DNA from: a bacterium BMS3Abin11
Lineage (GTDB): Bacteria > Pseudomonadota > Gammaproteobacteria > BMS3Bbin11
Length of the DNA stretch: 52,321 bases
Direction: 5' to 3'
NCBI GenBank assembly: GCA_002897635.1
Contig: BDTD01000020.1
Coordinates: forward strand, 1-52,321
The first letter of the stretch is position 1; the number at the start of each line of letters is the position of its first letter. The notes beneath the pieces are model-generated. The model saw only the letters and a list, made by a program, of their open reading frames with translations. It had not been told where the DNA came from and ran no database searches. Positions 44,445 through 52,321 of this stretch are shown here, one piece after another. The position numbers were made by a program, and so were the translations under genes.

Positions 44445-45869
44445 ATGAGTAAACGACACGATACCGATAAAGCAATACGCAATTTGATGAAATGGCTGGA
44501 ACAGCCGGAGTTTCAGGAACTGCATGCAACTGTAATCGAGGAACACATGGCGCCTGTCTGCAAGCACCTCGGCATCAGTCAGGAAGAACTTACCGAGGAA
44601 ATTATAGAAAATGGTTTAGATGGCATGCTGTTCGGAATTATGTTTGAGGATTTTATCAGCAGCCCCTTTTTAGCAGATAACAGGACAGTGGTAGATGATT
44701 ATCTGAAGCGCCGTGGCTGGCGTGAAAGTGTTTCGGGTCGCAGGTACCTGCAAAAACTTTCTCAATCTACGCTCTCCCTGTATGAAATTGTAGAAATTAA
44801 CCCGGGCCAACATTGTGATGTGCGTGATGTCATACGTGGTGGGGATACGGTACGGGTGTTCGAAAAAATGGGCACTCAGAACCTGGTAAAATGGGATCGT
44901 CTGGCTGCCCGCATACTGAACAGTAATGGCAAGCATATATTTTCCGGCGGGATGTTGCCGTTTCGACAGGAAGCAGCGCAAAGCCTGCTTAGGGTAATCG
45001 ACAATACACGAAAAGAGTATAGAAAGGCTATCGATAAGTTAAAGGACAAACAAATCAAAGACCTGTCCTCGATAAACCACGAAGAAGATATTTTACAGGA
45101 TTCCTGTTACGTCTTCACCAGCACATGGCTCATACACACGTTAGATGGCTTGCATCAAGCTCAGCCTGAAATGCAAAACTTTGATGGCGAAGCCATTGAG
45201 TTTACAGAAACGCGCTTTCCTTGTCTGGACGAACAGGTTGAACCCATCATCGACAGGCTGGACAGCACCATCGAATGGGAACGGGATACTTCGGATGCCC
45301 TCCTGTGGAACTGGTTTCCGCCACAGCAGCAAAGCAATGAGAAAACAGGAAACACAAAAAAGGGCATGTCCATTGGGACACTGGATGCAGATCAGCATCA
45401 AATAAGCGGCATGCTGGAATTATGTCCGGGTGTACTGAAGCTCACCACCAATTCCAGGGAGCGGGCACAACGGGGAAAGGATGTGCTGGAATCACTGCTA
45501 GATGGCCTTATCGGCCCGCCCTTAAGCACCATTCAAACTCCTGAACAGGCCTTGTCCGAGAGAGAAGCTGAAAGGGACAATGGTGACGGCATGAATGCAA
45601 TGGATGATATCGATCCCGAGGTCGCTGCAAAGATGGTGAAAGACTACCTCGATCAACACTATAGAAATTGTCTCGATGAAACTATCCCGATGTTAGGCGA
45701 CAAAACTCCGCGGCAATGCGCGAGCAGCAAAAGGGATCAGGCCGAAGTCATAGAATGGCTTAAACATCTGGAAAACAATGAACACCGGCGAGTCGCCAGT
45801 CAGGGTGGAAAACCCTACGACAGCCGCTGGATGTGGGAAGAATTAAATCTGGAAAAATACCGACACTGA
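44445..45869 (+). CDS. 474-residue protein of unknown function, SEC-C-associated C-terminal domain
   Basis: The central part has SLYEIVEINPGQHCDVRDVI (about 109-128) followed by a strand-rich segment ending SGGMLPF. The C-terminus has DYLDQHYRNCLDETIPMLGD, KTPRQCASSKRDQAEVIEWL and DSRWMWEELNLEKYRH. This combination occurs in many poorly known bacterial proteins that often carry a SEC-C zinc motif; the motif itself is not visible here. There is no signal peptide or membrane segment. It is the largest cargo of the island; a defence or regulatory role is possible but unsupported. Confidence 0.6.
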   Translation: MSKRHDTDKAIRNLMKWLEQPEFQELHATVIEEHMAPVCKHLGISQEELTEEIIENGLDGMLFGIMFEDFISSPFLADNRTVVDDYLKRRGWRESVSGRRYLQKLSQSTLSLYEIVEINPGQHCDVRDVIRGGDTVRVFEKMGTQNLVKWDRLAARILNSNGKHIFSGGMLPFRQEAAQSLLRVIDNTRKEYRKAIDKLKDKQIKDLSSINHEEDILQDSCYVFTSTWLIHTLDGLHQAQPEMQNFDGEAIEFTETRFPCLDEQVEPIIDRLDSTIEWERDTSDALLWNWFPPQQQSNEKTGNTKKGMSIGTLDADQHQISGMLELCPGVLKLTTNSRERAQRGKDVLESLLDGLIGPPLSTIQTPEQALSEREAERDNGDGMNAMDDIDPEVAAKMVKDYLDQHYRNCLDETIPMLGDKTPRQCASSKRDQAEVIEWLKHLENNEHRRVASQGGKPYDSRWMWEELNLEKYRH

Positions 45870-46230
45870 CAATTACATCTTCGCCTGTCATCGCCTTTTG
45901 TAGCAGATCAATCGAGCCTGACCCGAATGGCACTAAGTTAAGCCTTCTTTGCACGATATTTTCTTCTTAAATTCATCTCTCTCATTTCGTCTCCTGGTGC
46001 GGTTAATAGTTGATGCGGTTATCTGAACCAAAATTTCCCACGGTTCACTCTTTATACTGGGAGGGCTGTGCTATCAGCAATCATTACCGTCCCGCAGTGC
46101 ACCCACAAACGTGACCAAATCGTGACACATATAGGTCACAACAGGTCATAAACAGTCACGTATAAGAGAATTAACGCGGGGCCATGTGCGCTAACCTGTT
46201 GTAATTGTTAAATGTTAGTATAGCATTCAG
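45870..46230. other. Non-coding right part of the island
   Basis: No gene longer than about 30 codons is convincing here. On the minus strand a short frame MREMNLRRKYRAKKA (46000-45940 region) could be a transposase scrap, but it is too short to name. GTGACC/GGTCAC words cluster at 46107-46160. Confidence 0.35.
46107..46160. repeat. Cluster of GTGAC-type words, possible arm sites, right
   Basis: AAACGTGACCAAATCGTGAC (46107-46126), ATAGGTCACAACAGGTCATA and CAGTCACGTA form a set of direct and inverted GTGACC copies. The first matches the left site at 43284 with one mismatch. Such sets are typical for recombinase or excisionase binding near attachment sites. Confidence 0.4.
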
Positions 46231-46357
46231 GACTCATAATCTCTTGGTCCGGGGTTCGAGTCCCTGTGGGCCCACCAACATTCCTGATGAAGATCAGGTA
46301 GTTAAGCGGGTGTAAAATGCACCCGCTTTTTTATCCTTTTCTCCTTAAACGTGACCA
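46231..46357. repeat. Right direct repeat (attR) of the tRNA-Ile2 island
   Basis: Exact 127-bp copy of 43168-43294. It contains only the last 47 nt of the tRNA, so it is not a functional tRNA gene. Confidence 0.9.
46306..46333 (+). terminator. Copy of the tRNA terminator in the right repeat
   Basis: Same GCGGGTG/CACCCGC stem and T-tract as at 43243; it may insulate the downstream genes from island transcripts. Confidence 0.7.
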
Positions 46358-46439
46358 TACGTGACCTTGTACCTTAGAATCGGGGGCAGTCATGTGTTTG
46401 GCCCTTCAATGCCTGTCTCATTGATGGATTAAGTCTCAT

Positions 46440-47876
46440 TCATGTAATTTCGTTTCCGCCAATAATGCTTATTCCTGGGTTGCTTAGATCAAGTATCTCA
46501 CCCGGACGCGCTGCGTGTACTGGTGCAGAGAGCTGTTGGCGCAGGCAGTTAGACAGCCCTGCAATTGCCCGTTCTTCCCCATGTACCAGGACTACGGGTG
46601 GCCGCCCCTCAAAGTTGGAATACCAGTTTTTCAGCGCAGTCTGGTCTGCGTGGGCGGACAGACCGCCAATGGTGTATACCGCCGCGGCTACACGTATGGA
46701 TTCGCCCCACAGTTTAATATGTTGCACACCGTCCAACAGGGCGCGACCCAGTGTGCCTTTTGCCTGGAAACCGGTAATTACAAGCTTGCATTCCCTGCGC
46801 CAGATATTGTGTTTGAGATGATGCTTGATACGCCCACCGGTGCACATACCACTGCCGGCAATGATGATTGCTCCACTACGGATGCGGTTGATTGCCATGG
46901 ACTGATTGGCAGTACGTGAGATATGCAGGTTCGGTAATAGTGTATTTTTCTTATGTTGACGCCATAGCCCAGCGGTATCGGCATCAAACAGATCACTGTG
47001 TTGTGTGAAAACGCGGGTGGCTTCAATAGCCATCGGGCTATCCAGAAATATATGCCAGCGATCCAGTCCCCATTCCTTATAGTGCCTGGCAAACAGGTAG
47101 AGAATTTCCTGGGTGCGTCCCACCGCGAAAGCCGGCATTAGAATGTTACCCTTGCCATGGGTGGCCAAGTTAAGCACTTCGTGGATTTCACATTGGGTAT
47201 CTTTCCAGGATCGGTGCAAACGATCACCGTAAGTGCTTTCCATTATTACCAGATCAGCCTGTTTGATCGGGACAGGATCTTCCAGAACTGGCATGCCGGA
47301 ACGGCCCAGATCACCGCTGAATACCAATTTTCGCGTTTCTTCTCCCTCGGCGAGCCACAATTCCACAATGGATGAACCCAGGATATGCCCGGCATCGGAC
47401 AGGCGCAGGCTCACGCCGGGCAGGATGCGCTGTTTTTTTGCGTAGACCAATCCCTTGAAATGGCTCATAACAACCCTGGCATCTTCCACGGTGAACAGTG
47501 GCTCTACAGGATCCAGCCATTTACGTGCCCGTTTTCTATTCTCCCACTCTGCGTCCTTTTCGCTCAGGAATCCTGCGTCTTTCAACATAATCCGACACAG
47601 GTCGCGACATGCACGATGGGTATAGATCGAACCACTAAAACCGGCTTTGACCAACAACGGTAACCGCCCGGAATGATCAATATGGGCGTGACTTAGCACC
47701 ACCGCGTCGATGCTCTTCGGATCAAAAGGAAACGGCTCTCTGTTACGTGCCTCATCCTTGCGTCCGCCTTGAATCAGGCCACAGTCAAGCAGGATCCGCT
47801 GACTGCCAAACTTCACCAGGTGGCAAGATCCCGTGACCTCGCCAGCGGCGCCAAAAAATTGAATGTTTATGGCCAC
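46440..47876 (-). CDS. Metallo-beta-lactamase/beta-CASP nuclease (CPSF-like)
   Basis: 478 residues. Metal motif HAHIDHSG (63-70), later zinc ligands in DAGHILGSS and SGDLGR, the beta-CASP region (LMPAFAVGRTQEILYLF, DSPMAIEATRVF, IIAGSGMCTGGRIKHHL) and the final LSAHADQ motif are present. Enzymes of this group (bacterial relatives of CPSF73) act on RNA as endo- or exonucleases. It is the last gene of a minus-strand cluster with a P-type ATPase and a stress protein. Confidence 0.93.
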   Translation of the reverse strand: MAINIQFFGAAGEVTGSCHLVKFGSQRILLDCGLIQGGRKDEARNREPFPFDPKSIDAVVLSHAHIDHSGRLPLLVKAGFSGSIYTHRACRDLCRIMLKDAGFLSEKDAEWENRKRARKWLDPVEPLFTVEDARVVMSHFKGLVYAKKQRILPGVSLRLSDAGHILGSSIVELWLAEGEETRKLVFSGDLGRSGMPVLEDPVPIKQADLVIMESTYGDRLHRSWKDTQCEIHEVLNLATHGKGNILMPAFAVGRTQEILYLFARHYKEWGLDRWHIFLDSPMAIEATRVFTQHSDLFDADTAGLWRQHKKNTLLPNLHISRTANQSMAINRIRSGAIIIAGSGMCTGGRIKHHLKHNIWRRECKLVITGFQAKGTLGRALLDGVQHIKLWGESIRVAAAVYTIGGLSAHADQTALKNWYSNFEGRPPVVLVHGEERAIAGLSNCLRQQLSAPVHAARPGEILDLSNPGISIIGGNEIT

Positions 47877-47897
47877 AGCACATCCTCCCTTTCTTTT

Positions 47898-50765
47898 TTA
47901 ATCCGGACTATTTCGATCCTTGTTATTTCGATCCAGGTACCGCACAAATGACTTCTCCAACTCAACCAGAAATAATACCGAGGAGGAGACGAGAAAAATG
48001 TGCAACCACACATTGAAGTCGATTGCGATGGTACCAAATAAGGACTGCATTGGCGTAAGGTAGGTAAACCCAAGCTGGAAGACGATGAGTATACAAATGG
48101 TAATCAGAACGTAACGATTGCCTGTTAATCCTGCCCAGTTAAATACCGATGCTGAGATATAACGAGAATTGAATAAATAAAAAATCTCGAACATGACCAG
48201 TGTATTCACAGCCACAGTGCGCGCATACTCGATGCTGGCACCTTGTTGTACCTCCCACAGAAACATCCCCATTGTTCCCCCCATTATGATGAAGGAGACA
48301 AATACAACCCTCCAAATGAGGTAATGAGTGAGTATTGGTTCATGAGCATCGCGTGGAGGGCGCCGCATGACATTCTGTTCGGGCGGTTCAAATGCCAGTG
48401 ACAGGGCCAGGGTAACAGCCGTCACCATATTCACCCAGAGTATCTGCACTGGCGTTAACGGTAGTTGGTGAAAACCAAACAGGATGGCGACAAGAATGAT
48501 AAGTGCCTCGCCACCATTGGTTGGTAAAATGAAGAGGATAGCCTTCTTGAGGTTGTCGTAAACCGTGCGTCCTTCTTCAACAGCGTGTGCAATCGAGGCA
48601 AAATTATCATCGGCCAGGACCATTTCGGCGGCTTCCTTAGCCGCTTCAGTTCCATTCTGGCCCATAGCGGTGCCGACGTCGGCACGTTTCAGGGCCGGGG
48701 CATCATTTACCCCATCTCCCGTCATCGCCACAATCAAACCCTGTTCCTGCATCAGTTTTACCAAAAGCAGCTTGTGTTCAGGATTGACACGCGCATACAC
48801 ATCAACATCCAGCACGCGGTGGCGCAACTCATCCTCTGACATTAATTCAAGTTCCTGGCCGGTGAGTACATCCTCGATATTAACCAGTTTCAGTTGTTGT
48901 GCGATAGCGCGCGCGGTGGCACCGTGATCACCGGTGATCATCTTCACTCGAATGCCCGCCTGCTGGCATACCTGCACCGCTTCGATCGCTTCCTTGCGAG
49001 GCGGATCGATCAAGCCGAACAGGCCCAGTAATATCAGGTCGTTTTCTACGTCACTGAATTTCAGTTCCGTCTTCTCGTGGCTTACCTGCTTGACGGCAAT
49101 GGCCAGTACTCGCTGACCTTGCAGTGCCATTTCTTCTATACGGGTCAGCCAGTAATTTCTGTCCAGAGGCTGGTCGCCTTCAATGGCCCGCTGATAAGCA
49201 CACATCTCCAATACGCGTTCAGGCGCCCCTTTGAGAATTATGAATGCATCACCTGCATGGCTGTGATGAAGCGTGGCCATAAAACGATGTTCTGATTCAA
49301 AAGGGATAAGATCGGTACGCGGATATTGTTTACCTTCAGCCTCAATATCCAGTCCGACCTTTGAACCTGATACTAACAATGCCCCCTCCATCGGATCACC
49401 GTGGACTAGCCATTCGTCGTTTCTTCGTTCCAGTGATGCATCATTGCAAAGCATCCCAGCCCTGACTACCTCCTGCAGAAGTGGCCGCTCTTCTGGAAGT
49501 ACATCCCTGTTCGACAGGGATATCACACCGTGGGGATCGTATCCTGTACCGCCCAGTTCGAACAGATTTACGACAGTGGCAATCGCACGCACGGTCATTT
49601 CGTTGCGGGTTAGGGTGCCAGTCTTGTCCGAACAAATGACGGATACCGCCCCCAGCGTTTCGACGGCAGGTAGCCTGCGAATAATGGCATTTCGCCGGGT
49701 CATACGCTGCACACCGATAGCCAGCGTGATAGTCATAATTGCGGGCAACCCTTCGGGAATCGCGGCTACCGCCAGGCTGACAGCGGCAAGAAACATTTCA
49801 GTGGCTAAATAATCCCGGACTAGCGAGCCGAAAGCAAAGGTAATAACGGCAATACCCAGGATGGCTACTGAAAGCCAAAATCCAAACTGGGCCATCTGAC
49901 GTAACAGCGGGGTCATCACTGTTTCCACTTCAGATACCAGTGTACTGATGCGACCAATCTCAGTTTGTGTACTGGTCGCAACAACCACACCGGCCCCCTG
50001 GCCATGGGTAATAAGGGTGCCTGAATATGCCATGCAACGGCGATCTCCGATCACGGCCTCCTGTGTGACAGGATTAGTGACCTTTTCTACCGCCATCGAC
50101 TCACCTGTCAGTACCGACTCCTGAATTTGCAGTCCCTTGACTCGAAACAAGCGCAAATCTGCCGGAACCTTATCGCCTGATTGCAACAAGACGATATCAC
50201 CAGGCACTAACTCTTCAGCCTGAATCGTCGTTTGTCGGCCATCACGCATAACAATTGCATTCGGAGAGAGCATCTGCCGTATTGCTCTCAAGGCATTTTC
50301 GGCCTTTCCTTCCTGCACGAATCCGATTAGAGCATTGAGAACAACCACACCCAGGATCACACTGGCATCCACCCAGTACTCCAGCATGGCTGTAACTGCG
50401 CTTGCGGCAATCAACACATAGATTAATACATTATGGAATTGGTAAAAAAATCGTGTCAGTGAACCACGCGTCTTTGGTTCGGGAAGTCGGTTCGGCCCGT
50501 ATTTGGAAAATCTGTCAGTTACATCTTCTTTGGATAGACCATCTGGGGATGTAGCAAGCGATTCCAGGACGGCTTTGATATTTTCGCTATGCCAACTTTC
50601 TGAGGTCGAAACCGGCTCACCTGACGAACCTTTTAGTTTTCTGTATGCTTTAAGTGACTGGTGTGTCACCACAGCACCCACAACAGATAAAATGACCAAC
50701 ATAACAAGGACAATCAGCCATTCTATGACAGCAATATCAAAATGCCATGTAAGATTATCGTTCAT
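47898..50765 (-). CDS. P-type cation ATPase (P2-like)
   Basis: 955 residues. An extra N-terminal membrane helix (about 11-33) precedes the usual cation ATPase N-terminus. Actuator TGES (220-223), M4 PEGLP (337-341), phosphorylated D380 in SDKTGTLTRN, nucleotide-binding KGAPERVLEMC and hinge TGDGVNDAPALKRADVG are intact. M5 ILFILPTNGGEALIIL and M6 LWVNMVTAVTLALSLAFEPP keep the M6 asparagine but lack the aspartate of calcium pumps (LWVNLVTD), so the ion is uncertain. The last ~100 residues hold four more membrane helices. The gene lies 21 bp upstream of the nuclease gene. Confidence 0.92.
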   Translation of the reverse strand: MNDNLTWHFDIAVIEWLIVLVMLVILSVVGAVVTHQSLKAYRKLKGSSGEPVSTSESWHSENIKAVLESLATSPDGLSKEDVTDRFSKYGPNRLPEPKTRGSLTRFFYQFHNVLIYVLIAASAVTAMLEYWVDASVILGVVVLNALIGFVQEGKAENALRAIRQMLSPNAIVMRDGRQTTIQAEELVPGDIVLLQSGDKVPADLRLFRVKGLQIQESVLTGESMAVEKVTNPVTQEAVIGDRRCMAYSGTLITHGQGAGVVVATSTQTEIGRISTLVSEVETVMTPLLRQMAQFGFWLSVAILGIAVITFAFGSLVRDYLATEMFLAAVSLAVAAIPEGLPAIMTITLAIGVQRMTRRNAIIRRLPAVETLGAVSVICSDKTGTLTRNEMTVRAIATVVNLFELGGTGYDPHGVISLSNRDVLPEERPLLQEVVRAGMLCNDASLERRNDEWLVHGDPMEGALLVSGSKVGLDIEAEGKQYPRTDLIPFESEHRFMATLHHSHAGDAFIILKGAPERVLEMCAYQRAIEGDQPLDRNYWLTRIEEMALQGQRVLAIAVKQVSHEKTELKFSDVENDLILLGLFGLIDPPRKEAIEAVQVCQQAGIRVKMITGDHGATARAIAQQLKLVNIEDVLTGQELELMSEDELRHRVLDVDVYARVNPEHKLLLVKLMQEQGLIVAMTGDGVNDAPALKRADVGTAMGQNGTEAAKEAAEMVLADDNFASIAHAVEEGRTVYDNLKKAILFILPTNGGEALIILVAILFGFHQLPLTPVQILWVNMVTAVTLALSLAFEPPEQNVMRRPPRDAHEPILTHYLIWRVVFVSFIIMGGTMGMFLWEVQQGASIEYARTVAVNTLVMFEIFYLFNSRYISASVFNWAGLTGNRYVLITICILIVFQLGFTYLTPMQSLFGTIAIDFNVWLHIFLVSSSVLFLVELEKSFVRYLDRNNKDRNSPD

Positions 50766-50794
50766 CTACATGTTCACTTAATCTCAGGTAAGTT

Positions 50795-50840
50795 ATATGG
50801 GCACCTCTATTTATTCATGAATAAATAGAGGTGCCCATAT
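50795..50840. repeat. Perfect 46-bp palindrome, probably a minimal family C element
   Basis: Arms of 23 bp with no loop: ATATGGGCACCTCTATTTAT then TCA, followed by the exact complement. The words ACCTCTATT and TTCATGAAT are shared with the ends of the element at 41010-41172. It lies 30 bp upstream of the ATPase gene, in its 5' region. Confidence 0.75.
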
Positions 50841-50936
50841 GTAAGATTCTAGATTTTACAATCTAAAATCATGGATCGTGCATCTTCCAGTGTTACAGGT
50901 TAGTCGCATAAACGAATACAAACACCCCATGGACAT

Positions 50937-51917
50937 TCACTCCTCCAACGTGACTGGCGTTACGAAGCCGGGAGGCTTGATTGCTAGAACTGAGCAATCG
51001 ATCTGGTTCAGAATCGTCTCCGCCGTATTGCCCATGAAGAATCCGGGAACACCGGTGCGGGCCACAGTCCCCATGACGACAAGATCGGCCTCGATCCGTT
51101 TGGCAAGTGCCGGAATTTCTTTACGGGCCGATCCCTTCAGCAGGTGTATTTGAGGTTTGAGGTAACCCACAGCGTCCTGACCCAGAGTGATGGATACCTT
51201 GCGCATCAACCCGTCCAAACTGGTCTGGTGCTGCTGTCTCACCTGTTCGACGTAGGCAATAATTTCCTCTTCTGGTGCATGCATAAACGCGCCACGCATA
51301 GCACTCTCTCCGATCACTTCCCACGCATGCGCAATATGCATCTCGGCAAAGTCGGATAGCGCCACGGAGCTGGCCATTTCAAGAATCTGCCGGTTCAACG
51401 TATGTCGTGATTCCTGCTCTGACTGGGGATACTCGTCACCGACATCAACCGCAGCCAGGATGTGGCGGTGGATTTTCGGTGCATGTGGCTTGATGAGCCA
51501 AACCGGGCACGGGCACTTGCGCAACAGGTGCATGTCATCACTGCCGAACAATCGGTTTAACCAATCCTGAGGTTCGAGAATCTTGATCACCAGATCACAC
51601 CCATTGCGCAATACTTCGCGGATGATCTCCAGGAAGGGAGTGCCTATCAATATATTGGTTTCTATCTTGATCTGCTTACGGTAAGGCTCGAGGAGTGTTT
51701 CCAGTTCCTGCGCATGCTCTTTTACCAGTGCAGCCTGCAGATCAGCGGATATTGGGCCGCCCTCCGGCATCCCGATACCTGCAGTAATTCGCGGCACTAA
51801 GTCGATGACTGTCAGCTCGGCCTGATTGTTTTTTGCCAGCGTGACGGCACGTTCCAGCATCTTCTTACATGCCTCCCCGGGTTTCGCCACGCAAAGAATT
51901 TTTTTGAATTGTTTCAT
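50937..51917 (-). CDS. Tandem universal stress protein (UspE-like)
   Basis: 326 residues with two Usp domains: residues 5-145 (KKILCVAKPGEACKKMLERA) and 150-315 (RHILAAVDVGDEYPQSE). The C-terminal domain carries an ATP-loop, GTVARTGVPGFFMGNTAETI, close to G-x2-G-x9-G-(S/T). Usp proteins respond to starvation and other stress. It heads the cluster with the P-type ATPase and the nuclease, but the 171-bp gap with a palindrome suggests separate control. Confidence 0.9.
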   Translation of the reverse strand: MKQFKKILCVAKPGEACKKMLERAVTLAKNNQAELTVIDLVPRITAGIGMPEGGPISADLQAALVKEHAQELETLLEPYRKQIKIETNILIGTPFLEIIREVLRNGCDLVIKILEPQDWLNRLFGSDDMHLLRKCPCPVWLIKPHAPKIHRHILAAVDVGDEYPQSEQESRHTLNRQILEMASSVALSDFAEMHIAHAWEVIGESAMRGAFMHAPEEEIIAYVEQVRQQHQTSLDGLMRKVSITLGQDAVGYLKPQIHLLKGSARKEIPALAKRIEADLVVMGTVARTGVPGFFMGNTAETILNQIDCSVLAIKPPGFVTPVTLEE

Positions 51918-52097
51918 CTCATTAAACTCCTTATGAAACCTTCGGGACTGTGTCGTATATCCGGGCCACGCTTTTGTCCACCGCCTCTTTGGTCCATTAT
52001 ATACTTCTTAGCGATAGATAAAATAGAACTTGCCTCTAAACAAAACTCAGCAGATAGCTTATAATACCAATAACTACAATAAGTTAGAGAGCAAAGA

Positions 52098-52321
52098 TGA
52101 AAAAGGAAGAAATGAGTTTTTTCGACTGGCAAGCACGATTTGATACCGAAGAGGCGTGTAAGGAATATTTATATAAAGAAAAGTGGCCAAACGGGTTTCA
52201 GTGTTCACAGTGTGGCCATAACCACGCCCATTATCTACCCAGTCGTAGTTTGTACCAATGCAGTGGATGCCATAAACAACACTCTGTGACGGCAGACACC
52301 GTTTTTCATTCAACCAAACTG
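52098..52321 (+). CDS. IS1595-type transposase, N-terminal part (runs off the window)
   Basis: Starts MKKEEMSFFDWQARFDTEEA, then KWPNGFQCSQCGHNHAHYLP and YQCSGCHKQHSVTADTVFH. The two CxxC pairs form the N-terminal zinc ribbon of IS1595-family (ISXO2-like) transposases, which use a DDE catalytic domain further on. The rest of the gene and the right end of the element are outside the window. Confidence 0.85.

Larger units (their letters stand above)
43168..46357. mobile_element. tRNA-targeted genomic island, integrase-less
   Basis: The segment lies between 127-bp direct repeats made of the 3' end of tRNA-Ile2 and 80 bp downstream, the usual footprint of a site-specific tyrosine recombinase. 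Cargo: a ParC-like/ParE-like pair and a 474-residue protein. No integrase frame is present in the island, so it is a remnant or moves in trans. Motifs AAACGTGACCA near both ends could be recombinase arm sites. Confidence 0.8.

Noticed and set aside
45940-46005. Short minus-strand frame MREMNLRRKYRAKKA as a transposase or integrase start
   Set aside because: Only about 15 codons before a stop; too short to assign.
52074-52313. Minus-strand open frame opposite the transposase gene
   Set aside because: It is the antisense shadow of the IS1595-type transposase, which has clear zinc-ribbon motifs on the plus strand.

Overview
The window looks like chromosomal DNA of a gammaproteobacterium of moderate GC content. 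The evidence is the macromolecular synthesis operon (rpsU, a yqeY-type gene, dnaG, rpoD) divergent from tsaD, a tRNA-Ile2(CAU) directly after rpoD, the gene order bioB-bioF-bioH-bioC-bioD, and folK/folB next to tsaD. No feature fixes the genus.

Layout. Positions 1-9300 are an accessory region. It holds the start of a RhuM-type gene, a four-gene type I-C-like CRISPR effector operon (cas5-cas8-cas7-cas3) with no adaptation genes and no array in view, a DUF4143-type ATPase, and then what reads as a fragment of an integron cassette array: two attC-like sites, a SHOCT-domain remnant and a PIN/Phd-like toxin-antitoxin pair. A REP-like hairpin and a decayed REP-associated transposase close the region. 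Positions 9431-12689 encode a compact stressosome-like module: a GGDEF protein, a fused RsbT-like kinase/RsbX-like phosphatase, an RsbR-type protein and an RsbS-like STAS protein. Positions 13283-19190 hold envelope and periplasmic genes: a beta-barrel protein, DUF1254, DsrE, a thioredoxin-fold protein and a large CARDB protein.

Positions 19370-38097 are mostly housekeeping: a ZnuABC-like metal ABC transporter, NhaD antiporter, an RluF-like pseudouridine synthase, pyrD, the biotin operon, comF, uppP, a MidA-like methyltransferase, a FolM-like pteridine reductase, folK, folB, tsaD and a GcvR-like ACT protein. Small palindromic repeats of several families lie between these genes. Positions 38558-43214 are the macromolecular synthesis operon and tRNA-Ile2.

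The 3' half of the tRNA plus 80 bp downstream is repeated exactly (127 bp) at 46231-46357. The 3.06 kb between the copies is a tRNA-targeted island that carries a ParC-like/ParE-like pair and a 474-residue protein but no visible integrase. Positions 46440-51917 form a minus-strand cluster of a beta-CASP metallo-beta-lactamase nuclease, a P-type cation ATPase and a tandem universal stress protein. The window ends inside an IS1595-type transposase gene.

The least ordinary parts are the stand-alone I-C-like effector operon, the adjacent cassette fragment, the stressosome/diguanylate cyclase module with its kinase-phosphatase fusion, and the integrase-less tRNA island.
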